64,000 nucleotides of DNA, taken from Bipolaris cookei. Lineage: Eukaryota; Ascomycota; Dothideomycetes; Pleosporales; Pleosporaceae. A program made the translations under genes and the position numbers. The stretch is from assembly GCA_002286855.1 (NCBI GenBank), contig NRSV01000058.1:1-64000 (forward strand). The letters are read 5' to 3'. Shown one piece after another: positions 22,291 to 32,740 of this stretch. The stretch's first letter is position 1. Each line of letters starts with the position of its first letter. The notes below the pieces were generated by a model. The model ran no database searches, had not been told where the DNA came from, and saw only the letters and a program-made list of their open reading frames with translations.

Positions 22291-25200
22291 ATGGCTCTCT
22301 GCGGGCGTCTAGCACGTCGCGTACCTACCCTCACAGGTCAAACTCGCTCATTGGCATCTTCTGCATGCTCGCGAAATTTCACAACCCGCGCTGCTCGCCC
22401 TCTGACTTCTCTTCGCTCCAGCAGTGAGTCACCTGCGGTTTACCGGCAACTGCGGGCATTCACAAAAGTCGCGTCAACATGGAATAAAACGCAGACAGCG
22501 CCCAATGCTGAGGCGTATCTTAAGAGCGGCGTCATTTCTGGCGCACAGGATCTTGTCGACGTAAAGAAAGTCCTGGTCATTGGCAGTGGTGGTCTCAGCA
22601 TTGGCCAGGCCGGAGAGTTTGACTACTCAGGTGCGCAAACACCACTAGACACAATTACGCGAGAATGACCATATGCTCATTGGATTGCAGGTTCACAGGC
22701 GCTCAAGGCTCTGAGGGAAGCCGGTGTCAAGTCCGTGCTGCTCAACCCTAATATTGCTACTATCCAAACATCCCACGTGCTCGCCGATGAAATCTACTAC
22801 TTGCCTGTAACTCCTGAATACGCCGAATATGTCATCCAGAAGGAGAAGCCTGACGGAATCTTCCTCAGCTTTGGTGGTCAGACTGCATTGAACCTGGGTG
22901 TCCAGATGGATGCCAAGGGCATTTTTGAAAAATATGGTGTCAAGGTACTTGGTACTAGCGTCCAGACTCTCAAGACGAGTGAGGACCGTGATCTTTTCGC
23001 GCGCGCTTTGGAAGAAATCAATATTCCCATTGCCAAGTCAATTGCCGTCTCCTCGGTGGACGAGGCATTGGATGCTGCTGAAAAGGTCGGATACCCCATC
23101 ATTGTTCGTGCTGCATATGCACTAGGTGGTCTTGGTTCTGGTTTCGCAAACAACCCCGAAGAGCTGAAGAACCTGTCAGCTCGTTCGCTCACGCTGTCAC
23201 CCCAAATCTTGGTCGAGAAGTCGCTCAAGGGCTGGAAGGAGGCCGAATACGAGGTTGTGCGTGATGCAAGCGACAACTGCATTACAGTCTGCAACATGGA
23301 AAACTTTGATCCTCTTGGTGTCCACACGGGTGACAGTATCGTTGTATCGCCAAGTCAAACATTCAGCGACGAGGAATACCACATGCTCAGATCTGCGTCC
23401 ATCAAGATTGTCCGACATTTGGGAGTTGTTGGAGAGTGCAACGTACAGTATTGCCTGCAGCCAGATGGTCTCGATTACCGTGTCATTGAAGTCAACGCTC
23501 GTCTGTCTCGTTCATCTGCACTGGCCTCCAAAGCAACTGGTTATCCTCTAGCTTACACTGCAGCCAAGATTGGTCTTGGACACACTCTTCCTGAACTGCC
23601 AAATGCCGTCACCAAGACTACAACTGCAAACTTCGAGCCTAGTCTGGACTATGTTGTCACCAAGATGCCTCGATGGGATCTTAGCAAGTTCCAGAACGTC
23701 AAGCGTGACATCGGCAGCTCCATGAAGTCGGTCGGCGAGGTTATGGCTATTGGACGTACATTCGAAGAGTCCTTCCAAAAGGCCTGCCGACAAGTCGACC
23801 CCAAGTACCTTGGTTTCCAGGGCGAAAAGTACGGCGAGAACCTCGACGAAGAGCTCAAGAACCCTACTGATCGACGATGGCTTGCTGTTGGCCAAGCTCT
23901 GTTCCACGAAGGATACTCCGTTGACAAGGTTCACGATCTCACGAAGATTGACAAGTGGTTCTTGCACAAACTTCAGAACATTGTTGACTGCACAAAAGAA
24001 CTCGAGAATATTGGCAGCCTGTTTGGCCTCAAGAAGGAGATCATCCTCAAGGCCAAGAAGCTTGGTTTCTCTGACAAGCAGATTGCAAAGGCAGTCAACA
24101 GCACAGAAGACGAGGTTCGCGCCCGCAGAACCGGCTTTGGAATCAGGCCATGGGTCAAGCGGATTGATACCTTGGCTGCTGAATTCCCTGCAAACACAAA
24201 CTACCTTTATACTACGTACAACGCCTCATCACACGATGTTACCTTTGATGATCATGGTGTCATCGTTCTTGGTAGCGGTGTCTACCGCATTGGAAGCTCT
24301 GTCGAGTTCGATTGGTGCGCTGTCAACGCTACCCGCTCCCTCAACGCACTTGGCAAGAAGACTGTAATGATCAACTACAACCCAGAGACCTACAGTACGG
24401 ATTTCGACGTCGCCGACAAGCTCTACTTCGAAGAGCTCAGCTACGAGCGTGTGATGGATATCTACGAGCTCGAAACCGCCAGCGGAGTTGTCGTCTCTGT
24501 CGGTGGTCAGCTTCCCCAGAATATTGCTCTGAAGTTGCAGGAGTCTGGCAAGGCCAAGGTTCTCGGAACCGATCCCGCAGACATCGACAAGGCCGAAGAT
24601 CGTCACAAGTTCTCTTCTATTCTGGACTCAATCGGTGTAGACCAGCCAGCCTGGAAGGAACTCACTTCTTACGAGGATGCAAAGAAGTTTGCAAGCTCTG
24701 TTGGATACCCAGTTCTTGTCCGCCCATCGTACGTCCTTTCTGGCGCTGCCATGACTGTCATCCGTGGTGAGGACGAACTGAAGGAGAAGCTCCTCGCTGC
24801 CTCCAACGTGTCACCCGACCACCCGGTTGTTATTACCAAGTTCATTGATGGCGCTCAAGAAATTGACTGCGATGCTGTTGCTTCCAACGGAAACGTCCTG
24901 GTTCACGCGGTCAGCGAGCACGTCGAGAACGCTGGTGTTCACTCTGGTGATGCCACCCTTGTACTACCACCAGTCAACCTTGACAAGCGTATCCAAGAGC
25001 GTGTCAAGGAGATTGCCGACAAGGTTGCCAAGGCCTGGAACATCACTGGCCCTTTCAACATGCAAATCATCAAGGAGGAAGTTGAGGGCTCTGAGCCGAA
25101 CCTCAAGGTCATCGAGTGCAACCTCCGTGCTTCTCGTTCCTTCCCCTTTGTCAGCAAGGTCCTTGGTACCAACTTCATTGATGTTGCCACAAAGGCTCTT

Positions 25201-25919
25201 GTGGGCCGTGATGTCCCTGAGCCTACTGATCTCATGGCTGTGGAGAGGAACTACCTCGCCACCAAGGTCCCTCAATTCTCCTGGACCAGGTTGGCTGGTG
25301 CTGACCCCTACCTCGGCGTAGAGATGTCGTCTACTGGCGAGATGGCCTGCTTTGGTAAGGACCTTGTCGAGGCCTACTGGGCATCTGCGCAATCCCAAAT
25401 GAACTTCCGCCTTCCCCAGCCTGGCGAGGGTCTTTTGTTCGGTGGTGATGTCACTCCTGGTTCGCTCCACTCCAACTCTCTGATCCAGATTGCCAAGTAC
25501 GTGCACGCGCTTGGCTACAGGTTCCTTGCTGCCAACAAGGAAGTGAAGGAGCTTCTGGAGAAGAGCACAGAGGGCGTCACTGTCGACGTCATCGAGTTCC
25601 CCAAGGATGACAAGAGGAAGCTGCGTGAGGTGTTTGAGAAGAACAACATCCGCGGTTGCTTCAACCTGGCCAAGTACAGGGCGAATGGCCTGTTCGACGA
25701 GGACTACGTCATGAGGAGGAACGCCGTCGACTTTGGTGTGCCACTGTTTATGGAGCCCAAGGTGAGTCTTTCTGCTTCGTACTGATGAATATGGAAGCTA
25801 ACTTGCTGCAGACTGCTGTCCTATTTGCTCAATGTATGAGCGAGAAGCTACCTAAAAAGGAGGGTATCCCAAGCGAGGTCAGGTCATGGAGTGACTTCGT
25901 TGGTGGCAGGCCACTCTAA
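22291..25919 (+). CDS. CPA2: Arginine-specific carbamoyl-phosphate synthase, large subunit
   Basis: Exons 22291-22630, 22691-25761 and 25812-25919 (introns 60 and 50 nt) give 1172 residues. The first 40 residues are rich in Arg, Ser and Ala without acidic residues (MALCGRLARRVPTLTG), a mitochondrial targeting peptide. The first half opens with VLVIGSGGLSIGQAGEFDYSG, and ATP-grasp 1 shows GYPIIVRAAYALGGLG at about 246. The second half repeats the fold with VIVLGSGVYRIGSSVEFDWC and GYPVLVRPSYVLSGAAM at about 784. An MGS-like regulatory domain begins at about 1048. With the glutamine amidotransferase small subunit it makes carbamoyl phosphate from glutamine, bicarbonate and 2 ATP for arginine synthesis. 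A separate protein without aspartate transcarbamoylase or glutaminase domains, plus a leader peptide, marks the arginine rather than the pyrimidine enzyme. Confidence 0.96.
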
Positions 25920-27131
25920 ACGGACAGCCCGATGCTCGAATCTGACGCGGGGGAAGGAGTGCTGGGGTGTAAGATCTAGCCGAAGCTCGCCCTAACTGGG
26001 GTGAATGTCTCATGGGAAGGAGTGGGATAAAAAATTATGTTCTAGTGTATACAGTGTTCTCATCATACGGTCAACTGCATTTGCAGTTTGGAGGAGCCGA
26101 GATATTATATTTACCTCTGGTCCGATGGAAGTTCTCCATCGCATGTGTGGCTAGGTAACATGAAGACTTATGTAGTTCAATTTGAGCTTGTCATGTTTCA
26201 GTGATACCTAGCGTTCCCAGATATTGGTTAAAATGGATACTTGTCTGTCGCTTTTGGAATTCTGGGTTTAGTGGACAGAGTTTAGGATAGAGATAAAAAA
26301 ATATCATTGAGAAAGAAAATAGTGTGAATATGGGTGCACTGGTTGCAATAACGCGCACAGGTCGAGTGAGGTTTTTATGCCAGTCTTAAGTACCAGGATG
26401 ATGAGGACTGCTAGGTTCTACTTTGAGAGGGACCTTGCTTTGGGGGACAAGTTTAGCAAGGCTTCGATGTGTTAGTGTGACAAACTTTGGTATATATAGC
26501 GCAGGGTGGGGACCGTGGATATCTAAACACGCAATCTGTGATACTCTATACTGTCTGGCGTGGGCCCCGCACACTATGCCAATTATGACATTGAAGACTG
26601 AGAGCTATCTTATTCATGGCTTGATTGGCTGGCGTGATATTCTCCAACCGTGTCGAGGCACGAATCATGGGCGATGAGCCTGCAGCGTGGTGGTGCAGGT
26701 ATACGTCATTAATAGTGGGGCGAGGGGAACCGGGGAGTCTCTGGAGGGGCACCAGGCGCGTGGAAGCTCCAGCCGCAGCTGCCATTTAGATACCTTGATT
26801 TCCTGCTTTTATGAACCTAACTCCCTTTTCTCTTTTTCCAAAACTCAATTGAACCTTAACCAGTATCAAAGTTCGATTCCTTTGCACAGTAAGTTGTTTC
26901 TCCTCTTCTATGCATCTGTCACGTTGTCTTCCCATGGCCTTGAGGCCTACCCTATATGTAATTGGGCTCCCCCTGTAGATTCAAACGAACTCAATATAAG
27001 CTGCAAGCATCTCAGATAAACTGGCAAGCTTACCTTGTTCCTTTACACGGCGTATTTAGACCCTGCCTTATCCGCTCAATCCCTCCCTCCTACGCTCTAC
27101 TGATGCTAAACCAGATCTCCACAATCTGACA
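25920..27131. other. Intergenic region with possible 5' UTR intron of the GY-rich gene
   Basis: About 1.2 kb without a supportable gene. Close to the next start there is a strong donor (gtaagt at 26889), a branch-like gctaaac and a ccag acceptor ending at 27114, 18 nt before the ATG. Together they suggest a 226-nt intron in the 5' UTR. This cannot be proved without transcripts. Confidence 0.4.
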
Positions 27132-28610
27132 ATGTCTTACAACAACGATCGCAGCGAGTACGGCCAGCAGTCTGGCCGGTCCCAGGAGGGATACTCCGGG
27201 GGCGGCGGAAGCGGCTATGGGGATGACAACAGATCAAGCGGCTATGGTGGCAACTCGGGACGCGACAATGATAATGACCGCACTTCCGGCGGCTATGGAG
27301 GCGGTTCAGGACGTCGCAACTCCAACGATCGCACCTCAGGTGGTTATGGGGGACGCGACAATGACAATGACCGTCCGTCCGGCGGTTACGGGAGCTCAGG
27401 ACGTGATAATGACAATGACCGCCCATCAGGAGGCTACGGAGGCGGCTCAAGACATGACGATGACAACGACCGCCCGTCAGGTGGTTATGGAGGCAGCTCA
27501 GGGCGGGATAATGATAACGATCGCCCGTCCGAAGGCTACGGGAGCAGCTCAGGAGGCAGTTATGGAGGTAACTCAAGACGTGATGATGACAACGATCGTC
27601 CATCAGGCGGTTACGGAGGCAGCTCAGGAGGCGGTTATGGAAATAAATCTGGACGCGATGATGACAACGATCGCCCATCAGGCGGTTATGGTGGTAGTTC
27701 AGGAGGCAACTACGGAGGTAGCTCCAGGCGCGATGATGACAATGACCGCCCATCAGGAGGCTACGGGGGCGGCTCAAGACGTGACGATGACAACGATCGC
27801 CCATCAGGTGGTTACGGAGGCAGCTCAGGAGGCGGTTATGGAGGTAAATCTGGACGCGATGATGACAACGATCGCCCGTCTGGAGGTTATGGAGGCGGCT
27901 CAAGGCGTAACGATGACAACGACCGTCCATCAGGTGGTTACGGAGGCAGCTCAGGAGGACATGGCGGATCAGGCAACCAGGGAGGCCAGCACTCTTCTGG
28001 CACGTCCTACGGCGGAGGCGGTGCTTATGGTGGATCCTCCGATGACTTCTCTGGCGCAGCTCAGCATGCTGCGTCTGAATACGGTAGCGGCGGTGATTCC
28101 AGCCTGTTTACTAGTGCTCTTGGTATGCTGGCTGGCAACAAGAACAGTTACCAGAATGAGAATGTGGACGAAGATGATGCGGTCAAACAGCACGAGAAGT
28201 TCTACGGCAACGGTGGCAGCGGAGGTGGGCAAGCTAGCTCGAACAATGTTGGTGCTGCTGCCGCTATGCAGGCATTGAAGATGTTTAACAACAGCAGCAA
28301 TGAGGATGCCAAGGGTGGACAGAATAAGTTCATCGGTATGGCCATGGGCCAGGCCGCCCAGCTTTTTGATAAGCAGCAAAGCCAGGGCAACACGGTAGGC
28401 ATTGACTGACCCAATTATCGAAGCATCCGCTGACAGAAGTAGGACCCTAGCGCTACCAAGCAGGATGCCATTGTTCAGGCCGGAAAGCTGGCACTCCAGT
28501 TCTACATGAAGTCACAGATGGGCGGAGGCAGTGGCGGAAGTGGTGGCAACAGCTCTGGCAGTGCTCTTGGTGGTGTGTTGAACATGGCCAGCCAGTTCAT
28601 GTCAAAGTAG
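27132..28610 (+). CDS. GY-rich repeat protein with conserved helical C-terminus
   Basis: Exons 27132-28394 and 28443-28610 (48-nt intron) give 476 residues. The first ~280 residues are low-complexity: about twelve units close to RDDDNDRPSGGYGG, alternating with SSGGGYGG spacers. The C-terminal ~150 residues are different: DDFSGAAQHAASEYGSGGDSSLFTSALGML, then DEDDAVKQHEKFYG, an Ala-rich helix (GAAAAMQALKMF) and, after the intron, KQDAIVQAGKLALQFYMKSQ. This C-terminal pattern recurs in fungal Gly-rich proteins annotated only as domains of unknown function; I recall no demonstrated role. The repeats, with Tyr, Gly, Arg and Asp but almost no aliphatic residues, look disordered and suited to self-association or RNA binding. 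That is inference. The splice choice uses a TAG acceptor because the frame upstream of it is closed. Confidence 0.85.
27250..27960 (+). repeat. Coding tandem repeat, about 12 units
   Basis: DNA repeat units of roughly 42-66 bp encode R(D/N)(D/N)DNDR(P/T)SGGYGG plus a variable Gly/Ser spacer. Copies differ mostly at third codon positions, so protein sequence is held while DNA drifts. Unit number is likely variable between strains. Confidence 0.85.
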
Positions 28611-29014
28611 AGTGATCAGAAGTTATTTTGCCTGGCTCATATAGAAAGGCTGCTGTAGCAATCAGCGAGGCTATATTTCTTCTACAATCGTGCACCCGTG
28701 GTGTATGGCGAGGTCGAAATGTAAAGATAGAATAGCATTAATAAAATCGACTGTAGTTTGGGGGGGGGGGGGGGGGGTTGGAATCAAGGAAATGCGACGG
28801 TCCGATGCGATGATCCGAGCCAATCCCTACGTCTAAGCTTCCTGTGACGCATTTGGAGACTTCACACGCACCACCTTGCTCCACCGGTCTTCTCGGCAGA
28901 AAGTATGGTCAGATATAGTGTGCTGACTCTGCACCCATTGATAATGACTGATAACAGTTCCTGGCTATTGATATTTTCTTTGTTACTACAGAACTTACTT
29001 CGCAGACCTGATTC
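28611..29014. other. Intergenic region with an 18-base G run
   Basis: About 400 bp between two same-strand genes. It contains an uninterrupted run of 18 G at 28760-28777, directly after the likely 3' UTR (aataaaatcg near 28740 resembles a polyadenylation signal). The run length is prone to sequencing error. Confidence 0.6.
28760..28777 (+). repeat. Poly-G homopolymer, 18 bases
   Basis: Eighteen consecutive G on the plus strand, the longest G/C homopolymer I noticed in the window. It lies outside coding sequence, about 150 bp after the stop of the GY-rich gene. Confidence 0.9.
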
Positions 29015-29807
29015 ATGAGTGACTCTCCACTATCTCGTGCCCCACCAATACCGCCTCTTAACCTCCCCTCAGCAGCCCTACATGTTCACAGCTGTGCACG
29101 GGACGAACAGCACCCAGATTCTGAAGTTGCGGTACGACATGAACAGCAACGCGTTGCAAAAGAGCTCGAACCCGTGAGGCGCAAGAGAGTTGCAACACCA
29201 AGTGGAGCGAATGCGGAGAATGTACCGAGAGACGAGTTGGCACGCTATGCCAGCACGCAAGCAGATGTTCCTCAAGAGACGAGAGAGCGCAATGCAACAC
29301 CGTGTAAGACTCGATTCTATGACCCAGTCACCAAGTTCTGGAGTACACAGATAAGTCTTACCATAAACGAGGGATCGCATAGAGACCACCTGGGTACGTC
29401 TTCTTCATGTCATCAAGAACCCTGCCTCGACATACGGACTAATAAGACTCCCCAAAGCACTCGAGCGCACCTTCCTCGGCTACCTGCGTACCTCGCTTCT
29501 CCTCGTAGTAATGGGTGTGGTTATCGCCCAGCTTTTCCGGCTGCAGCATAGTCCCCATCCGCATTCTCAGTTTGGCTTCTACAAGATTGGGAAGCCACTG
29601 TCGGCAACGTTCATTTGCATGGGTATCTTGGTTGTGCTTATTGGAGCGATACGGTTCTGGAGATTGCAGAATGCGTTGGTGAGGGGCAAGGCTATAGCTG
29701 CGGGTTGGGAAGTCAGTCTGGTGATGGGGTTGATTGGGTCCCTGATGCTGGGGACGTTTGGCCTTGTTTTGAGAGTCGATATTGACAAGACGTATTTTGG
29801 AGGGTGA
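29015..29807 (+). CDS. DUF202 domain membrane protein
   Basis: Exons 29015-29393 and 29458-29807 (64-nt intron) give 242 residues. The first ~100 residues are polar and variable. The end of exon 1 (FYDPVTKFWSTQISLTINEGSHRDHL) joins to ALERTFLGYLRTSLLLVVMG (127 onward), the signature that opens DUF202. Three hydrophobic helices follow: SLLLVVMGVVIAQLF, PLSATFICMGILVVLIGAI and VSLVMGLIGSLMLGTFGLVL. In fungi such proteins occur as stand-alone membrane proteins, and the same fold is present in the VTC1 subunit of the vacuolar polyphosphate complex. This protein is longer than VTC1 and has an extra cytosolic N-terminus, so I do not call it VTC1. Function unknown. Confidence 0.88.
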
Positions 29808-30102
29808 TTTGAAACCCTCATACTACTAGTACCATCTTCAGGACAATGAAAAGAAAAGGCAGCGTCGGAATATCCAGAAAAAGATGGTATTGGAACTATC
29901 ACGCAACCCAGTCTTGAGTTACAAGATTGTCTCTACCATGGCGCAAATCAAGCCAAACGCCCATCTAGCGCCATGCCGCGTGATATCGATATTACAAACT
30001 GTATAAAGCGAAAAAAATAAGATAGAATAACGCCACCCTTGACCCACCCATATTTGTGCGTGCTACATGCCATGTAATCATTTCGTGAACATCGTCAAGC
30101 AC

Positions 30103-31377
30103 TTAGACGCGAATGCCCGTGCCAGAACCCCATCTAAGCTTCCTCAAACCCAAGCCGGTGCCCTTCATGCCAGATACGGCCTCCTTGCCACAACGTCCAG
30201 CATCTACACCCGCAGCACCAACCTGGCCAATAGCCTCTGCGTGGCCTGCTTCTTTGCCAGCAACATAGCCTGCTGAGAAACCGATAGCGCTTACGAGGAC
30301 TACAACGCCAGCACTGACAACCCAAGTGAGCAGTGTCGGACTAATCTCCTCGATAAGCGGGCCCGACTTGCGCACCTTTCTGACTGCGCGGCGGTCCTTG
30401 CTGCCACTTCGTGCGGCTGCCACAGGTGGGTTTGCTTTACGCTTGGGCTTCTCGGAGGGACTGCTGCTGGTACTGCGTGGGGATGAGGTAGACTCCTCGG
30501 ATATATTGCCCAAAGCTACGGACTCGGGGACCATGCGGAGCGACGTCGGATCAACTCGAGTGGACGAGGGTGGGGCTGTACGTGGTTGCCCCGGCTTGGG
30601 TAGCCCTCGCACTGCTGCTGCTGCAGACAACAAAGTCGACAGGCTAGCCCGCAGAGCTTCGTCGTGGTCAGGTTGATAGTTGGGAGCTACGGCGCTGAAG
30701 GGATTGTGCTGAGGATAAGACTGCTGGCGCTGCCCGGTTGGCCTCGCAGCTCTACGAGGCGTGTACAGTGTACCAGAGTGTGATCGGATGGCTTGTTGTG
30801 CGTTTGGACGCGAGAAGGCGTTTGGTCGCGGCTGAAACTCGCGTCGTGTAGAACGTGGATAGTTGACGGCAGTCGCGTTCTCGTCGTCGTCTTCTCTGTC
30901 GGACAGGGTTTCTGAAGAGGCGACTGACAGTGGGCTTCGGGACGAAGGCTCGTGTCTCAGTGGGGATAGACCAAGGGCCTCATTTGAAGACGTCATGACG
31001 CGGTCCGATTCACTCTCGCTCTCTTCATACTCTTCCTGACTGCTGTTTCCCCCTGCTGCTGTAACCCTGTGTCCAGTTCCTATGGAGAACTGGCCGCCGC
31101 CTCGTGAGCGCCTGTTCTGCCGCCTGTGTAGTGTTGAGTCGTGCTGCACCGTGAGACCAGTTGTGATGATCTCGTCGGTGACTGAATACAAAGAGGTCGA
31201 CGATGGTCCCGATGCGATATCGATCCATGACTCTGTACACTTGATATAAGCTCATGCTTGGATACACTGATATGGAAGGGGCAGGGCAGAGAAGGCGTCA
31301 AGAATACAGGCAAGTATAGAGATGAACGTACCATCTGAGGGCCTGGATAGCGACGCAACTGGTCGTGAAGAGCCCAT
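30103..31377 (-). CDS. Disordered single-pass membrane protein, function unknown
   Basis: Exons 31332-31377 and 30103-31232 give 391 residues. The 99-nt intron splits a Glu codon (GATG|gtacgt ... acag|AG) and restores one frame, reading RPSDESWIDIASGPSSTSLYSV. The body is Ser, Arg and Pro-rich and looks disordered, with an acidic stretch (EEYEESESESD) and a basic patch before the membrane. One hydrophobic segment near the C-terminus (LLTWVVSAGVVVLVSAIGFSAGYVAG) is followed by a Gly-rich tail of about 45 residues. SWIDI, preceded by Asp-Glu, has the form of an Atg8-interacting motif (W-x-x-I with acidic residues before it). Tail-proximal anchoring and an N-terminal motif of this sort are seen in selective-autophagy receptors; this is a hypothesis only. 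I do not recognise the family. Confidence 0.75.
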
Positions 31378-32740
31378 GGTTTGGTCTTGACGATGCGCCT
31401 CTTCAACACTTGCAAACTGGCGGCCTGGTCGCAGTGGCCGATGGTCGTGCATGGCACCCTTTGAGCTTCAAAGATCCAAGTAGTAACCAGTGTCCGGATA
31501 CGTCTTTATAAGCTTGGACCCTATCTCTACAGGTGGGGAGATATGCGCTCCAGTGGGCCCCAAGGGCCGTGCCGACTTCGGTTCTTTGTTCGGACTCGGT
31601 ATCGAGGCACAGTAGGACGACAGTAGGCAAGGGCGACTGCAAAACAGCACACCACAGTATGGAGCTACACAAACTGAGGCTCCAGAGGTCTTGGGGCTGT
31701 GCCGTCAAGTCACCACGACGGCAGCAGGAGATAAACCTGGAGTTATGAGCGCGCTGACGCTACCTGTACTGTTTCCCCAGCTTGCGCACGGCCTGAAAAG
31801 GGGAACGTGGGTTGTGGTTGTCGCGTTGGACGGGGCCTAAAAGAAACGCAATCAAAACGAAGGTTGGACGTGGGCTCAATAGGGCTTCAACCTGAGGAAA
31901 GGAAAGTAGAGATGGAGTCGGAGAAGGTAGTCGGCTGCTCATCCCTGGCCCCGTGTCCCGTGTGCTGGCGTATGACCATTGGCAATGGGAGGTGGGAGAT
32001 GGACGAATCAGGCGCCGCTCATCAACCTACCCCTTTGGAGTCGTGGGATCTGTGCATGCTCACCTGCCTGCATACGGGACATGTGCATGTACATCTTGAG
32101 GTCGTCTGCCACTGTACTGACGTTTTTTTAGACGGCCGTGCAAGCCTGTAGTCCTCTGGTCTGCGAGCGACTCAGTAACTTCCCATATCATCGCAGCGAG
32201 GTGCATTCTCCAGGCTTGCTCGCCAGACGCCATCAATCACGTCATCATGCTGCAAAAGTCATGAGATATGCAACGTGTGGACTCGATGTCGACAACTTGC
32301 TTCTATTTTGCAGGGTTTCCAAACAAGCAGACATGCTGCATAGGACTAGGGTGCCTAGATAACTCTAACCACTAATACTGTCTCTCCAACGAGCCCTGGG
32401 AATGGCGGGGCTTCCGTGCGGAGAAGCTGGCCAAAGGACGACAATGACTTGAATTCAAGGCAACGTTTGGACTCAAGAAATAACATTTGTAAAAATGACA
32501 ACGCCACATTTCGTCCGGCTGCCCGCCTAATTCCCAGATAGTCAGCCTTGTAGGGGTATAGGTACATGACGCCAACTCCGGCATTATGTATGCTGAGAGT
32601 ATGCAGCTCCCAGGGCTGTGCATTCCCGTCCGCGCATCAATATTATTGTAAACCCATAAGCCGAATCCTGGCTTCCATCAAAATGCGAGAAATGTCAGAA
32701 ATATACTCGATACCGCCCCAGATACATGGTTGATTGCCAT
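31378..32740. other. Intergenic region
   Basis: About 1.36 kb between the start of the membrane protein gene and the end of the mannosyltransferase gene. The numerous small frames show no family resemblance. No RNA gene, repeat or element recognised. Confidence 0.5.

Noticed and set aside
24964..25506. 180-codon minus-strand frame in CPA2
   Set aside because: Shadow of the highly expressed CPA2 coding strand.
26855..26900. tRNA-like T-arm (caaag ttcgattc ctttg)
   Set aside because: No acceptor, D or anticodon stems around it; it overlaps the likely 5' leader of the GY-rich gene.
27106..27930. Long open frames antisense to, and in another frame of, the GY-rich gene (274 and 353 codons)
   Set aside because: They are side effects of the periodic repeat; stops are absent in every unit at once. 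Composition (HCHH/RLHN and MTMTxxx repeats) is meaningless.
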